Assembly (NCBI GenBank): GCA_049671305.1
Contig: JBATUR010000017.1
Coordinates: 191,263 to 255,262, forward strand
Length of the DNA: 64,000 nt
Direction of reading: 5' to 3'
Source: CADCTM01 sp049671305
GTDB taxonomy: Bacteria > Cyanobacteriota > Cyanobacteriia > Cyanobacteriales > Coleofasciculaceae
Each line of letters begins with the position of its first letter. Position 1 is the first letter of the stretch. Of this stretch, positions 35,310 to 44,726 are shown piece by piece. A model generated the notes under the pieces. The model did no database searches. It saw only the letters and a program-made list of their open reading frames with translations, and was not told the origin of the DNA. The position numbers and the translations under genes were made by a program.

Positions 35310-36809
35310 ATGAAGCTACGTGAATTATTGGCGACGATTTCTTTCTCTAAAGTGCAAATGCCGAGCCATGAGGCATTAGAGCTGCAAGTCAAGGGGATTT
35401 CTACTAATTCCCATGCGTGTTCAGCAGGTGATTTATTTATTGGGATGCCAGGAACACGAGTTGATGGAGGAGAATTTTGGCAGAGTGCGATCGCCTCCGG
35501 TGCCATTGCTGCGATCATTTCTCCCCAAGCTGCAGCAAAAACAAACAGCCTTTCAGAAGCAGCCAGCCCTTGTATTATTACTGCTGAAAATATCACCTTA
35601 GCCTGTACCCAAGCTGCCGCCACCTTTTACGATAACCCAGCACAAAAGCTGAAGTTGGTGGGCGTGACTGGCACAAATGGCAAAACGACAACCACCTATC
35701 TAATTGAATTTCTCTTAACTCAAGCTCATTTACCAACAGCGCTTCTGGGTACATTATGCGCCCGTTGGCCCGGATTTGAGCAAACAGCCGTACACACCAC
35801 ACCCTTTGCTGTGGAATTGCAACAACAGCTAGCTTCCGCAAGGGCAGCCGGTTGCCAGTTGGGTGTAATGGAGGTGAGTTCCCATGCTTTGGCACAACAA
35901 CGGGTGTTGGGTTGTCCTTTTGAGGTAGCGGTATTTACCAATCTTACCCAAGACCATTTGGACTACCACCGCGATATGGAGGATTATTTTGCGGCAAAGG
36001 CGCTGTTATTTGGGGATGATTATTTGCAAGGCAGGGCAGTGATTAATCTTGATGATGTTTATGGGAAAAAGTTAATTGAGCAACTGCCGACTGAGCGGGT
36101 TTGGAGTTACAGTGTGCTAAATCAGTCGGCGGACTTATGGACAAGTGACTTGCAGTATGAGTCAACTGGTGTGAGTGGTATTTTGCATACGCCAAAGGGT
36201 GAGGCGCCCTTCCGTTTGCCGTTGGTGGGTCAGTATAATTTAGCCAATATGCTGGCGGCAGTTGGTGCCGTTTTGCATCTGGGATTAGAGCTAGAAACGG
36301 TGGTGAAGGCATTGCCGGAATTTCAGGGAGTGCCGGGGCGCATGGAACGGGTACAAGTTCAGGCATCAGATGTTAGTGTGATTGTCGATTATGCTCATAC
36401 CCCTGATAGTTTAGAAAATTTAATTAAGGCAGCACGACCCTTTATTGCGGGTAAGCTGATTTGTGTGTTCGGTTGTGGAGGCGATCGCGACCGCACTAAG
36501 CGTCCTAAGATGGGTAAAATTGCTGCAGAGCTGGCTGATATAGCGGTGTTGACTTCCGATAACCCCCGTACAGAAGATCCAGAAAAGATTTTAGAAGATG
36601 TTTTGGCAGGAATTCCGGCAGCAATCGAAGCAATGGTAATATGCGATCGGGCTACAGCAATTCGCACGGCAATTTTACAGGCACAACCAGGAGATGGCGT
36701 CTTAATTGCCGGCAAAGGTCACGAAGATTACCAAATTCTCGGTACTGAAAAAATACACTTTGATGATCGAGAACAAGCGCGAGAGGCACTTTCCTTACGC
36801 CTGCCCTAA
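35310..36809 (+). CDS. murE: UDP-N-acetylmuramoyl-L-alanyl-D-glutamate--2,6-diaminopimelate ligase
   Basis: MurE adds meso-diaminopimelate to the peptidoglycan precursor. The protein (499 residues from ATG 35310, with a GAGG site at 35298-35301) has the ATP-binding loop GVTGTNGKTTTTY near 118-130, the central domain with EVSSHALAQQRV and TNLTQDHLDYHRDM, and the C-terminal domain with the DNPRTEDP motif that confers diaminopimelate specificity. An upstream in-frame TTG gives two more residues and is less likely. Confidence 0.97.
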   Translation: MKLRELLATISFSKVQMPSHEALELQVKGISTNSHACSAGDLFIGMPGTRVDGGEFWQSAIASGAIAAIISPQAAAKTNSLSEAASPCIITAENITLACTQAAATFYDNPAQKLKLVGVTGTNGKTTTTYLIEFLLTQAHLPTALLGTLCARWPGFEQTAVHTTPFAVELQQQLASARAAGCQLGVMEVSSHALAQQRVLGCPFEVAVFTNLTQDHLDYHRDMEDYFAAKALLFGDDYLQGRAVINLDDVYGKKLIEQLPTERVWSYSVLNQSADLWTSDLQYESTGVSGILHTPKGEAPFRLPLVGQYNLANMLAAVGAVLHLGLELETVVKALPEFQGVPGRMERVQVQASDVSVIVDYAHTPDSLENLIKAARPFIAGKLICVFGCGGDRDRTKRPKMGKIAAELADIAVLTSDNPRTEDPEKILEDVLAGIPAAIEAMVICDRATAIRTAILQAQPGDGVLIAGKGHEDYQILGTEKIHFDDREQAREALSLRLP

Positions 36810-36907
36810 ATTTAAATTAGAGAAAGAGCTTCCCTGTGCTGCCAGACTTAACCCGATAAGCTGCTGGCGGCACAAATAGCCCACTCAAACCTAACAGCTA
36901 ACCTCAG

Positions 36908-36944
36908 CAAAAAAAACTGACACAAGATATTTTGTGTCAGTTTT
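36908..36944 (-). terminator. Hairpin terminator of tRNA-Arg (bidirectional)
   Basis: AAAACTGACACAA (36913-36925) pairs perfectly with TTGTGTCAGTTTT (36932-36944) across a 6-nt loop. On the minus strand it is followed by a run of T, fitting the end of the tRNA gene; on the plus strand it may also stop murE transcription. Confidence 0.8.
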
Positions 36945-36977
36945 CCCAGAAATGGGGTTGATTGAGTTATCAGAGTA

Positions 36978-37050
36978 CGCCCTCGGTAGGATTCGAACCT
37001 ACGACCAAGGGATTAGAAATCCCTTGCTCTATCCCCTGAGCTACGAGAGC
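36978..37050 (-). tRNA. trnR-UCU: tRNA-Arg (anticodon UCU)
   Basis: The minus strand folds into a 73-nt cloverleaf. The acceptor arms GCTCTCG and CGAGGGC pair (one G-T), the D arm is GCTC/GAGC, the anticodon stem AGGGA/TCCCT encloses the loop TTTCTAA with anticodon TCT, and the T arm is GTAGG-TTCGAAT-CCTAC. The CCA end is not encoded. Confidence 0.97.
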
Positions 37051-37483
37051 ATAAGTTTATAATACAGAACTTGAGACAGATGAGCGACCGAACAGATGGT
37101 TTACACTGACATTTTTGTAGAAGGAGAAATTGACAAACACTTCAGACCGAAAATTGATGATTGCTCTCAAATAAAGAGTAATCTGAGGGTATCAAGTATT
37201 ATATCGGGGAAAAGCGCTGATTGGGCAAACTAAATTTTAGCCCTGCAAAACCCAACCAACCTTAAGCCGCTTGACGGTCAAGGTAAACTATAAACCTATC
37301 ATCCAGAAGGTGTTTGTCTCAAGGTGGTATGACACAAGGCAATAAATCAAAAGGCTCAAACCTAAAGTGTCTATTGCAGCATCTAGCCAGACAAGCATTC
37401 TGGCAAGGAATAGGATGTTGGGTTATTAAAGCGCTTCCCTACAGAACCACGCGGCACGGTCACACGATTCATTTGCCAGTATC
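37051..37483. other. Intergenic region upstream of the conserved gene at 37484
   Basis: About 430 bp with tRNA promoter on the left and no convincing gene. A frame at 37314-37496 overlaps the next gene start in another frame and shows no family pattern. Confidence 0.4.
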
Positions 37484-38143
37484 ATGTTTATTTTGAAAAG
37501 GCAGGATGTTGATATATCCAGCATTCAACATCCGAAGCGAGAGCAACAAATCCCAATTCTCACCTATCAGGGGCAAACCTTTCGCTTGATCAGTGTGTTT
37601 AGCGCCAAGCAGGCAGAAGAAGCCAAAGCCTTTTGGCGAGATCTCACAGATAATCGAGGTAAAGTCTGTGTCCTGTTAGAAGAACCTGACCGTCATAGCG
37701 TCTGGGGAAAAATCCGTTTAGAGCAATTGGGAACAGAGGTTGGTCCCGACTCAAAAGTTGTACCTTACACTCAAGCTTGTCTTTTATTGTTACAAACAGT
37801 TTATATAGATATTGAAGATCTTTTAGGAGCAAGACAAGCCGGATTATTTCAAAAAGAAATGGCTAAAATCTTTCAGCAATGGCACTTTCCTCAAGCTGAC
37901 TCAGCGCAAGCCATCAACAACTTGCTAACGGTTGATCCCCTAACCAGTCTGCAAGTTCCAGCTTGGGAGGAACATCATTTAATTACACTATTACAGGAAC
38001 TTCATCGCCTTGGTAAAGACTATTTTGGAAATACTAACTTTGCTGAAGGAGTCAGCGATATATTGCAAGATATGCCAGCAACTGAGATTACTCAGTTTAT
38101 GCAGTGGCTTCAATCATCTCCTCTTGGTAAACTTTGGCGATAA
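37484..38143 (+). CDS. Conserved cyanobacterial protein of unknown function (Npun_F0813-like)
   Basis: The 219-residue protein is soluble with a mixed alpha/beta N-terminal part (QIPILTYQGQTFRLISVFSA) and a segment KVCVLLEEPDRHSVWGKIRL that is characteristic of a cyanobacterial family I recall as Npun_F0813-like. The C-terminal half is helical. No catalytic motif is visible and no function is known to me. A membrane protein gene follows 135 bp downstream. Confidence 0.7.
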   Translation: MFILKRQDVDISSIQHPKREQQIPILTYQGQTFRLISVFSAKQAEEAKAFWRDLTDNRGKVCVLLEEPDRHSVWGKIRLEQLGTEVGPDSKVVPYTQACLLLLQTVYIDIEDLLGARQAGLFQKEMAKIFQQWHFPQADSAQAINNLLTVDPLTSLQVPAWEEHHLITLLQELHRLGKDYFGNTNFAEGVSDILQDMPATEITQFMQWLQSSPLGKLWR

Positions 38144-38278
38144 TCTAGAAGAACAGTTAAATAAAATAACCATTTTTGGCTACACAGAGGCTAATGCTGG
38201 TTACTCAACCGATAATGTCAATTAAACACATCGGTTTATTATGATTTCCCTTTTTGCAGTAATCTCAAAGAAAGTCTT

Positions 38279-39271
38279 ATGAGCAGCTCTGTCGAAAAAC
38301 CATCCGAGACTACCTCCCTGCTGACGGGTCAAAAAGTCGTCTATGCTGGAATTGCTTGGGCAGTAATATCTCTGTTATTTTTTCTGCTATTTAGTATTTC
38401 CTCGCCTGGGGAAGAGCGTCCGCTTTGGTACATGATTGGTACCTATCTTTTGGAATTATTACCTTTTCTAGCAGCGACTTACCTTTGCTATAGAAATTGG
38501 CGCAGCCCTAATATTGCTAGTGGACGTAATGTTTGGCTTGGCATTGGTTTAGGAATGCTTTGTTATTTTATTGGGGGCTTAATCTTTGGGGTGTGGGAGC
38601 TGTACTGGGAACTCAATGCTGATGTCTCACCCGCTGATTTGTTTTACTTGCTAGTCTATGTTTTTGTCGGCTGGGGTATGGTTTTAGCCATTTTACCCCG
38701 ACGCTTAAATTTGGAGCCTTGGCAATGGCTGACAGTGGCTGCGATCGCTGTTTTGGGTATTTCTTTAGCAGTTTGGGTTTACCTAATTACTCCCAATAAT
38801 TCACCAGAAGCTGATGCCACTGCCCCAAACACAACTATTGAGCAGACGACAGCCTCCCAGGCTACAAACGCCGCTGCCCCAATTGCACCTGCCATTGAGG
38901 GTAATAATAATGCCCCAGCTTGGGCAATAGCCATTGAAAAGACACTTAATCCCTTGGCTGTGCCTGTGAACCTTTCCTACATCATTGGAGATGTTTTTCT
39001 GCTGATTATTGCCGCAACTCTTCTATTAGCATTTTGGGGCGGACGTTTTGTCCAGTCTTGGCGGATGATTGCTGCTGCAACCATTGCCCTCTACATTGCT
39101 GATATGTGGACAAAGTACGCAGCCAGCTATGAAAATTATGAAAGCGGAGGACTACTTGATGTCTTTTATGTTTTCAGTGGTGTCCTATTTGCCATTGGCG
39201 CTGCTCTTGAATTTGACATTTCAATCCGCTCCCGTCGGGGTGGTCGTAAGCGAACTGAAGGAAGGTCATGA
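38279..39271 (+). CDS. Multi-pass membrane protein of unknown function
   Basis: The 330-residue protein has about eight hydrophobic segments, with a Thr/Ala/Asn-rich extramembrane loop at about 178-215, and a basic cytoplasmic C-terminus (RSRRGGRKRTEGRS). No family motif is recognised. Its stop overlaps the start of the next gene by 4 bp (ATGA), so the two are translationally coupled and probably work together. Confidence 0.7.
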   Translation: MSSSVEKPSETTSLLTGQKVVYAGIAWAVISLLFFLLFSISSPGEERPLWYMIGTYLLELLPFLAATYLCYRNWRSPNIASGRNVWLGIGLGMLCYFIGGLIFGVWELYWELNADVSPADLFYLLVYVFVGWGMVLAILPRRLNLEPWQWLTVAAIAVLGISLAVWVYLITPNNSPEADATAPNTTIEQTTASQATNAAAPIAPAIEGNNNAPAWAIAIEKTLNPLAVPVNLSYIIGDVFLLIIAATLLLAFWGGRFVQSWRMIAAATIALYIADMWTKYAASYENYESGGLLDVFYVFSGVLFAIGAALEFDISIRSRRGGRKRTEGRS

Positions 39272-40251
39272 GTCCCAGAAAACTAACTGATGCTGACAAA
39301 AAAGATATCCTTAACCTGTACCAACGCCTGGAAGAGACAACCTCAACCTTGGCAACTCGTTATGATGTCAGTAACTCGACGATTAGCCGCATTCTCAAAA
39401 GCAGTTTGCTAGAGTCAGATTATGAAGCACTGATTCAGCAAAAGCGCTCAAATCGTGGTAACAACACAACTCCAATTGTCGAAACCACATCAGTAAAATC
39501 TGAACTTCAACAACCCGACGACGACCACGACGACCACGACGACGACCACGAAGTACCCACAGAAACTGATGAGTCGGAATCAGTTTCTACCTCTCAGCGA
39601 TGGCGGCGCCGCCGTTCCTCAGTTACGCCTGATCCTGTGCCTAAACCACGGGTGATACAAAGTGAGTTGCAATTGGATATGACGCCTGCCTCAGAAAGCG
39701 ACACTGAGGATTTGGCTGAAGCCTTGGTTGAGATTAAGCCACGCAAAAATAGTCGTCACTTAGAGGATTTGCTCGACGATGATTTGATGGATTTGGATGA
39801 GGACGATGAGGACGAGGACGATGATGACGATGATGACGATGACGATGATGATGACTGGGATTATGATTCAGCCGAAGCAGGAACTCAAGGACTAATCAAA
39901 ACTCGTATCGCCAGTGGCGCTAACATCCAGGTTTTACCCCTTTCTGAGGCGTCTCTGCCTAAAACTTGCTATCTGGTTGTAGACCGTGCTGCTGAGTTAA
40001 TTGCTCGTCCTCTAAAGGAGTTTGGTGATCTAGGTCGCATTCCCATCGAAGAAATTCAAGAAAAAACCTTGCCAGTATTTGATAATCACAGAGTGGCACG
40101 GCGTTTTTCTAACCGCTCTCAACGAGTGATTAAAGTTCCCGATGGTCGGATGCTGCAAAAGACTTGCTCTCATTTGCAAGCCAAAGGAATTACTCGCTTG
40201 TTAATTGATGGTCAAGTCTATTCTCTGATGCCTGAGCAACCACTACTTTAA
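39268..40251 (+). CDS. HTH-domain protein with poly-aspartate linker
   Basis: The N-terminus (about 1-50) is a homeodomain-like/transposase-type helix-turn-helix: DKKDILNLYQRLEETTSTLA followed by RYDVSNSTISRILK. Two acidic low-complexity stretches follow: a DDDHDDHDDD segment near residue 85 and a tract near residues 178-196 dominated by Asp, with an Arg-rich patch between them. The C-terminal domain (about 210-327; SGANIQVLPLSEASLPKTCY) looks folded and conserved. It is coupled to the upstream membrane protein. It may be a DNA-binding regulator, but neither target nor role is visible. Confidence 0.7.
   Translation: MSPRKLTDADKKDILNLYQRLEETTSTLATRYDVSNSTISRILKSSLLESDYEALIQQKRSNRGNNTTPIVETTSVKSELQQPDDDHDDHDDDHEVPTETDESESVSTSQRWRRRRSSVTPDPVPKPRVIQSELQLDMTPASESDTEDLAEALVEIKPRKNSRHLEDLLDDDLMDLDEDDEDEDDDDDDDDDDDDDWDYDSAEAGTQGLIKTRIASGANIQVLPLSEASLPKTCYLVVDRAAELIARPLKEFGDLGRIPIEEIQEKTLPVFDNHRVARRFSNRSQRVIKVPDGRMLQKTCSHLQAKGITRLLIDGQVYSLMPEQPLL
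39510..39863 (+). repeat. GAC/GAT trinucleotide-rich tracts coding for poly-Asp
   Basis: Two low-complexity tracts (about 39516-39551 with GAC/CAC triplets, and about 39775-39858 with GAC/GAT/GAG triplets) encode Asp-rich linkers. Length is likely variable between strains. Confidence 0.7.
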
Positions 40252-40533
40252 ACTTGGCAGGGGTTTCATCTACTTAATTGCTACACTATTAAAGGTATGG
40301 TTAGATTTTGAGCTAGGCAATTATCTGAGGGGAATCTTGGCACGTGCCGCAAAAAATCGCCCCAAACCTTAGCTTTTAATTTGTTTGACCGATTGCCAAG
40401 ATCCACTTTTAACAAAATAAATTTAACTTTCAAAAAGTAACAATTAATACTAATTACTCAACAAATTTTAGTGACTAACACAAGTATTTTGATTAATTAC
40501 TTGTAATCCATTATTGATGGGAGTAACGACTCA

Positions 40534-41382
40534 ATGGAAGTGAGAAAGCTTCTCCGGCTATATGAGCAAGGAAGTCGAGATTTTGCAGGAGTTGACTTGG
40601 GTGGCGAAAACTTGAGCGGAGTCACCTTAATTGGTGTTAACTTTGCTGGCGCCAACCTAAGAGGGGTCAATTTCAGTCGAGCCTTTTTACTGAAATCAGA
40701 CTTCAGTGGTGCTCAGATGAACTGGGCTAATTTCAGTTTTGCCAAAATGAGCGAAACTAAATTAGTCGAGGCAGAACTGACTAAAGCCAATTTGAGGGGA
40801 GCTTTTTTGGTGAAGTCAAAATTACCAAGAGCTAAACTCAGTGGTGCAAATTTTAGTGGTGCAAATCTCAGACGTGCCAACCTTTGGGGCGCAAATCTTT
40901 GTGGTGCTAATTTGCACAGATCCAATCTACGAGATGCCAATCTGAGTGGGGTTAATTTAAACTGGGCAAATTTATCTGAAGCGAGACTTATTGGGGCAAA
41001 GCTTTATGGCGCTTCTTTGAGTGGGGTCAATTTGAGCCGTGCTTTTTTGAAAGAATTAGATTTAGGAGGCGTTGATTTAGAAGGCGTTAACCTCCAAGGA
41101 GCAAAATTGCAGGGCGCTAACTTAGAAGGCGCTAGTTTGGTGGCGGCAGATTTAAGCGATTCTCAATTGCATTATGTAAATTTTAGGGGCGCCGACTTAA
41201 CTCGCGCTAATTTAGCACGGGCATCCTTGGAGCAGGCAAACTTAACTTGGACAATTTTGAAAAAGGTAAATCTGAGTAATGTAGATTTGGGTGTGGCTAA
41301 GTTGAATGGAGTGGATCTCGATGAGATTCGACGTAATGGCGCACTTTTACCAGAATCTCTGACTCAGGTTTGTTACTCCTGA
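40534..41382 (+). CDS. Pentapeptide-repeat protein
   Basis: From about residue 18 to 265 the protein is built of A[NDK]L-x-x type five-residue repeats (for example GANLRGVNFS and GANLCGANLHRSNLRDANLS), which fold as a right-handed beta-helix. The first 18 residues (MEVRKLLRLYEQGSRDFA) form a cap found in many cyanobacterial members. There is no signal peptide, so it is cytoplasmic. The function of this abundant cyanobacterial group is mostly unknown. Confidence 0.92.
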   Translation: MEVRKLLRLYEQGSRDFAGVDLGGENLSGVTLIGVNFAGANLRGVNFSRAFLLKSDFSGAQMNWANFSFAKMSETKLVEAELTKANLRGAFLVKSKLPRAKLSGANFSGANLRRANLWGANLCGANLHRSNLRDANLSGVNLNWANLSEARLIGAKLYGASLSGVNLSRAFLKELDLGGVDLEGVNLQGAKLQGANLEGASLVAADLSDSQLHYVNFRGADLTRANLARASLEQANLTWTILKKVNLSNVDLGVAKLNGVDLDEIRRNGALLPESLTQVCYS

Positions 41383-41439
41383 AGTAAAGGTTGCTTAGTT
41401 TCTGAGACGCTGCTAGGAAAGATGAATTTATTACTTAGT

Positions 41440-41468
41440 GTAGAGATGTTTTGGCAAAACGTCTCTAC
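41440..41468. repeat. GTAGAGA-type intergenic inverted repeat
   Basis: GTAGAGATGTTTT and AAAACGTCTCTAC form a 13-bp stem (one G-T) around GGC. Inverted repeats ending in GTAGAGA/TCTCTAC are a dispersed intergenic element type in filamentous cyanobacteria. It follows the pentapeptide gene and could also end transcription. Confidence 0.6.
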
Positions 41469-41569
41469 AAGTCTTGAATGTGGCTAGATAAACAAGCGAT
41501 TGGTAACTAATTAAACGAAATAAATTAATATTTTGTGGTTATTATAGTTAGCTCTATTGAGAGACGGCG

Positions 41570-42274
41570 ATGGTAAGAAAAATTCTAATTATTGTGCATC
41601 AAGCAAAATCTGATCCTGGATGCGTTGGACAGATTTTAACTAAGAATGGTTATGAGCTGGATATCCGTTGTCCTAGTAATCATGACCCACTACCGACGAC
41701 AATGGACAATCATGATGGCGTTGTTATCTTTGGCGGTCCAATGAGTGCTAATGATAGCGATTTACCTTTTATCCGCCAAGAATTGGATTGGATACCAATG
41801 GCATTGGAAGCAGATAAGCCGTTTTTGGGTATCTGCCTTGGTGCCCAATTATTAGCGCGGGTATTGGGTGCAAAAGTTAGTCCTCATCCTGATGGCATGA
41901 CAGAAATTGGTTATTTTCCAATTGTGCCTACTGCGGCAGCTTATCCGGTTTTTGAGCATCCTTTGTATGTCTATCACTGGCATCAGGAAGGGTTTGAGCT
42001 ACCCAAGGGTGCTACGAAGCTGGCTGAGGGGGAGATTTTTGCTAATCAGGCATTTCGCTACGGTAAGGCGGCTTATGGCTTGCAGTTTCATCCTGAAGCC
42101 ACTGAGGTAATTGTGAAGCGCTGGACGATTTTGGGGGCTGAGATGTTGGTGCTGCCGGGGGCTCAGTCTCGTGATGAGCAGATTAGTAAGCACGCTTTGT
42201 ATGGAGTTGCTAAGGATAGTTGGTTAGAGGGTTTTTTGAGGCTTTGGCTTGGGGATGGTGTGGTTGCTGTCTGA
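41570..42274 (+). CDS. Class I glutamine amidotransferase
   Basis: The 234-residue protein is a stand-alone glutaminase-type domain, similar to the GMP synthase amidotransferase family. It has the oxyanion motif GGPMSAND, the nucleophile in FLGICLGAQLLA (Cys near residue 92), and the catalytic HPE in LQFHPEAT. The synthase partner and substrate are unknown. A methyltransferase gene follows by 86 bp. Confidence 0.88.
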   Translation: MVRKILIIVHQAKSDPGCVGQILTKNGYELDIRCPSNHDPLPTTMDNHDGVVIFGGPMSANDSDLPFIRQELDWIPMALEADKPFLGICLGAQLLARVLGAKVSPHPDGMTEIGYFPIVPTAAAYPVFEHPLYVYHWHQEGFELPKGATKLAEGEIFANQAFRYGKAAYGLQFHPEATEVIVKRWTILGAEMLVLPGAQSRDEQISKHALYGVAKDSWLEGFLRLWLGDGVVAV

Positions 42275-42360
42275 GCGACTACTTAAATTATTGCTGAAAT
42301 ATTTAAAGTTTGGTAAATTTTTTTAAACTGAAAGAGTAGGGCTATTTTCAGTTTACGATT

Positions 42361-43005
42361 ATGCGACTTGAACCGACTCAACGTACCAAGCTTGATAATA
42401 CTGACGACAGAGATTTTTACTCGGTGCCGCGCTTTGTAACTCATGTTGATCAAGGGTTTATTGATCAGCTTACTCAGTTGTATAGCGATCGCCTGTTGCC
42501 AAATACACGGATTTTGGACTTAATGAGCAGTTGGGTTTCTCACTTGCCTGAAATGGAGTTTGCTCACGTGGAAGGGCATGGTATGAATCAAGAGGAACTT
42601 GCTCGTAATGCTCGATTAAATCATTATTTTGTGCAAGACCTGAATCATAATCCCAAATTACCACTAATGGATCAAGATTTTGATGCTGTGATTAATTGTG
42701 TTTCGGTTCAATATTTGCAATATCCTGATGCCATATTTTCCGAGATTCACCGTATTCTGAAACCTGGGGGTATTGCGATTATTAGCTTTTCCAATCGGAT
42801 GTTTTTTCAAAAGGCGATCGCAGCTTGGCGAGAAGGCAATGAAGCAAGTCGAGTTAAATTAGTTAAAAGCTACTTTCAATCTGTACCAGGATTCAGCATA
42901 CCTGAAGTAATTGTTCATCAATCTACTGTGCCCAGTTTTTTACAAATGCTTGGTGTTGGTGGTGGTGATCCCTTCTATGCTGTAATTGCTCAACGAATTG
43001 ATTAA
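42361..43005 (+). CDS. SAM-dependent methyltransferase, class I
   Basis: The 214-residue protein has a Rossmann-like methyltransferase fold: motif I region TRILDLMSSWVSHLP (atypical, with no GxGxG), an acidic motif II near VEGHGMNQEEL, DFDAVINCVSVQYLQYP and RILKPGGIAIISFSNRMFF. The substrate is unknown. Close relatives are annotated as class I SAM methyltransferases in cyanobacteria. Confidence 0.82.
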   Translation: MRLEPTQRTKLDNTDDRDFYSVPRFVTHVDQGFIDQLTQLYSDRLLPNTRILDLMSSWVSHLPEMEFAHVEGHGMNQEELARNARLNHYFVQDLNHNPKLPLMDQDFDAVINCVSVQYLQYPDAIFSEIHRILKPGGIAIISFSNRMFFQKAIAAWREGNEASRVKLVKSYFQSVPGFSIPEVIVHQSTVPSFLQMLGVGGGDPFYAVIAQRID

Positions 43006-43139
43006 GCAATTTTGTAGTAAGTCTAAATCAAGGCTATCCAGAAACTTCCTTAATTTAAACTAGTTTTTAATTGACTGAATAACTAGAGATAAATTATGCT
43101 TTGAAAGTTCTCTGGATAGTTTTTATTAATATAAACTGA

Positions 43140-44726
43140 ATGTTTGCAAAAGTAGCTAAAATTATCTTACCAAAAAATCATCATGTTTTTACAATAGTCG
43201 TAACTTTCATCTTTTTTAGTTTCGGCTTGTTTGGCATTCTTAACCATGCCATGTGGCGGGATGAACTTAATGTTTGGTTAATTGCTAGAGATAGTTCTTC
43301 CTTATTAGAACTTTTTGGTAATATTAAATATGAAGGACATCCAGCACTTTGGTATCTTTGTCTTTATTTCCTAAATCAGTTTACTGCTAACCCTGTAGCA
43401 ATGCAAGTTTTTCATTTGCTGATTGCGACTATTACAGTTTTTATTTTTATTAAATATTCTCCCTTTACTCAACTACAAAAAGTTTTATTTTGTTTTGGCT
43501 ATCTGCCTTTTTATGAGTATTTAGTTATTAGTCGAAACTATGCAATCGGATTGTTGCTTGTTTGGGCTTTTTGTGCAGCTTACCCAACACGAAATAAGAG
43601 TTATTTGAGGTTAGCTGTTATTTTGTTTTTTTTGGCAAATTCTAATGCTTATTGTTTATTTATTGCTGTTGCTTTCGGGTTAACATTAATTCTTGAATAC
43701 AGTTTAAGAGAAAAATTACCTTCTCTGCTTTCTGCCAAAAATAGCAACATTATCAGTAGTATAATCATCTTTTTTCTAGGAATTTTCAGCTCATTAGCGC
43801 AATTAATTCCTCCAGCAGACAGTACTTTACAAGGTGGCATGAGTGGTTGGACATTACGATTTGACTTCAAACATTTAATATCAGCAGTTACGAGAGTTTG
43901 GAATAGTTATATTGTAATTTTAATTCCAGGAACATCAAGAGAAATAGATGGTTTAATATTTGCTCTACTTTCTTTAGGTTTGTTTGCTTTTATGGCAACG
44001 CTGTTAATTAAAAAGCCCATTGCACTCTTTTTTTACATCTTTTGTACAGGAGAAATTATTCTATTCACTTATGTTAAATTTCTGGGCGCTGCCAGACACT
44101 ATGGACATTTATATATTGTACTAATTGCTGCTTTATGGATTGCTAGCTATTACCCTAAATCAAGTCTTTTACTTGAATTTAAAGATATACCAAGTCATTT
44201 CAAGCAAGTTGTAACAGCTTGGACAAAGTTTGTTAAAAAACATAAAAATACTTTATTAATGATTATTTTATTTGCCCAACTAGTTGGAGGAATAGTTGCC
44301 TTTAGCCGAGATTTAATAATACCTTATTCTGCTAGTCGTGAAGCAGCAAGATATATTAAAAGCCAACGATTAGAGCAAATGTTTATTGTTGGTAGTCGAG
44401 ATGCCAATATCTCACCTATTTCTGGTTATTTAAATCGAAAAATTTATTATCCAGAGAGGCAAGGTATGGGTAGTTTTGTTTTATTTAACAGTAAAAGAAA
44501 GGATGTCGATGCAGTAGCTGTTTTAGAGCAAGTTAGTCAAATCATCAGGCAAAAGCAAAAAAACACAAACATACTCTTAATTTTAAACTATGAGCTTAAG
44601 ACAGTCAGGCAAGACTTAAATGTAGTTTTATTGGCAAAATTTACCAAGAGTTTTATTGGCAATGAGAAATACTATTTATACCAAGTTAAGGCGGCAAATA
44701 AGTTAGCAAAAGATATCAAGAGTTAG
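43140..44726 (+). CDS. Multi-pass membrane protein, GT-C glycosyltransferase-like
   Basis: The 528-residue protein has about ten membrane spans and, early in the first external loop, MWRDELNVWLIARDSSS with WxDE-like acidic residues followed by a GHPALWY motif. This resembles the dolichol-phosphate-mannose/arabinose-type GT-C glycosyltransferases. The C-terminal 130 residues are soluble. It is AT-rich. Its 3' end overlaps the convergent cysQ-type gene by 11 bp. Donor and acceptor cannot be inferred. Confidence 0.6.
   Translation: MFAKVAKIILPKNHHVFTIVVTFIFFSFGLFGILNHAMWRDELNVWLIARDSSSLLELFGNIKYEGHPALWYLCLYFLNQFTANPVAMQVFHLLIATITVFIFIKYSPFTQLQKVLFCFGYLPFYEYLVISRNYAIGLLLVWAFCAAYPTRNKSYLRLAVILFFLANSNAYCLFIAVAFGLTLILEYSLREKLPSLLSAKNSNIISSIIIFFLGIFSSLAQLIPPADSTLQGGMSGWTLRFDFKHLISAVTRVWNSYIVILIPGTSREIDGLIFALLSLGLFAFMATLLIKKPIALFFYIFCTGEIILFTYVKFLGAARHYGHLYIVLIAALWIASYYPKSSLLLEFKDIPSHFKQVVTAWTKFVKKHKNTLLMIILFAQLVGGIVAFSRDLIIPYSASREAARYIKSQRLEQMFIVGSRDANISPISGYLNRKIYYPERQGMGSFVLFNSKRKDVDAVAVLEQVSQIIRQKQKNTNILLILNYELKTVRQDLNVVLLAKFTKSFIGNEKYYLYQVKAANKLAKDIKS

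Noticed and set aside
37314..37496. 60-codon plus-strand frame before the gene at 37484
   Set aside because: It overlaps the well-supported start of the next gene in another frame and has no recognisable pattern.
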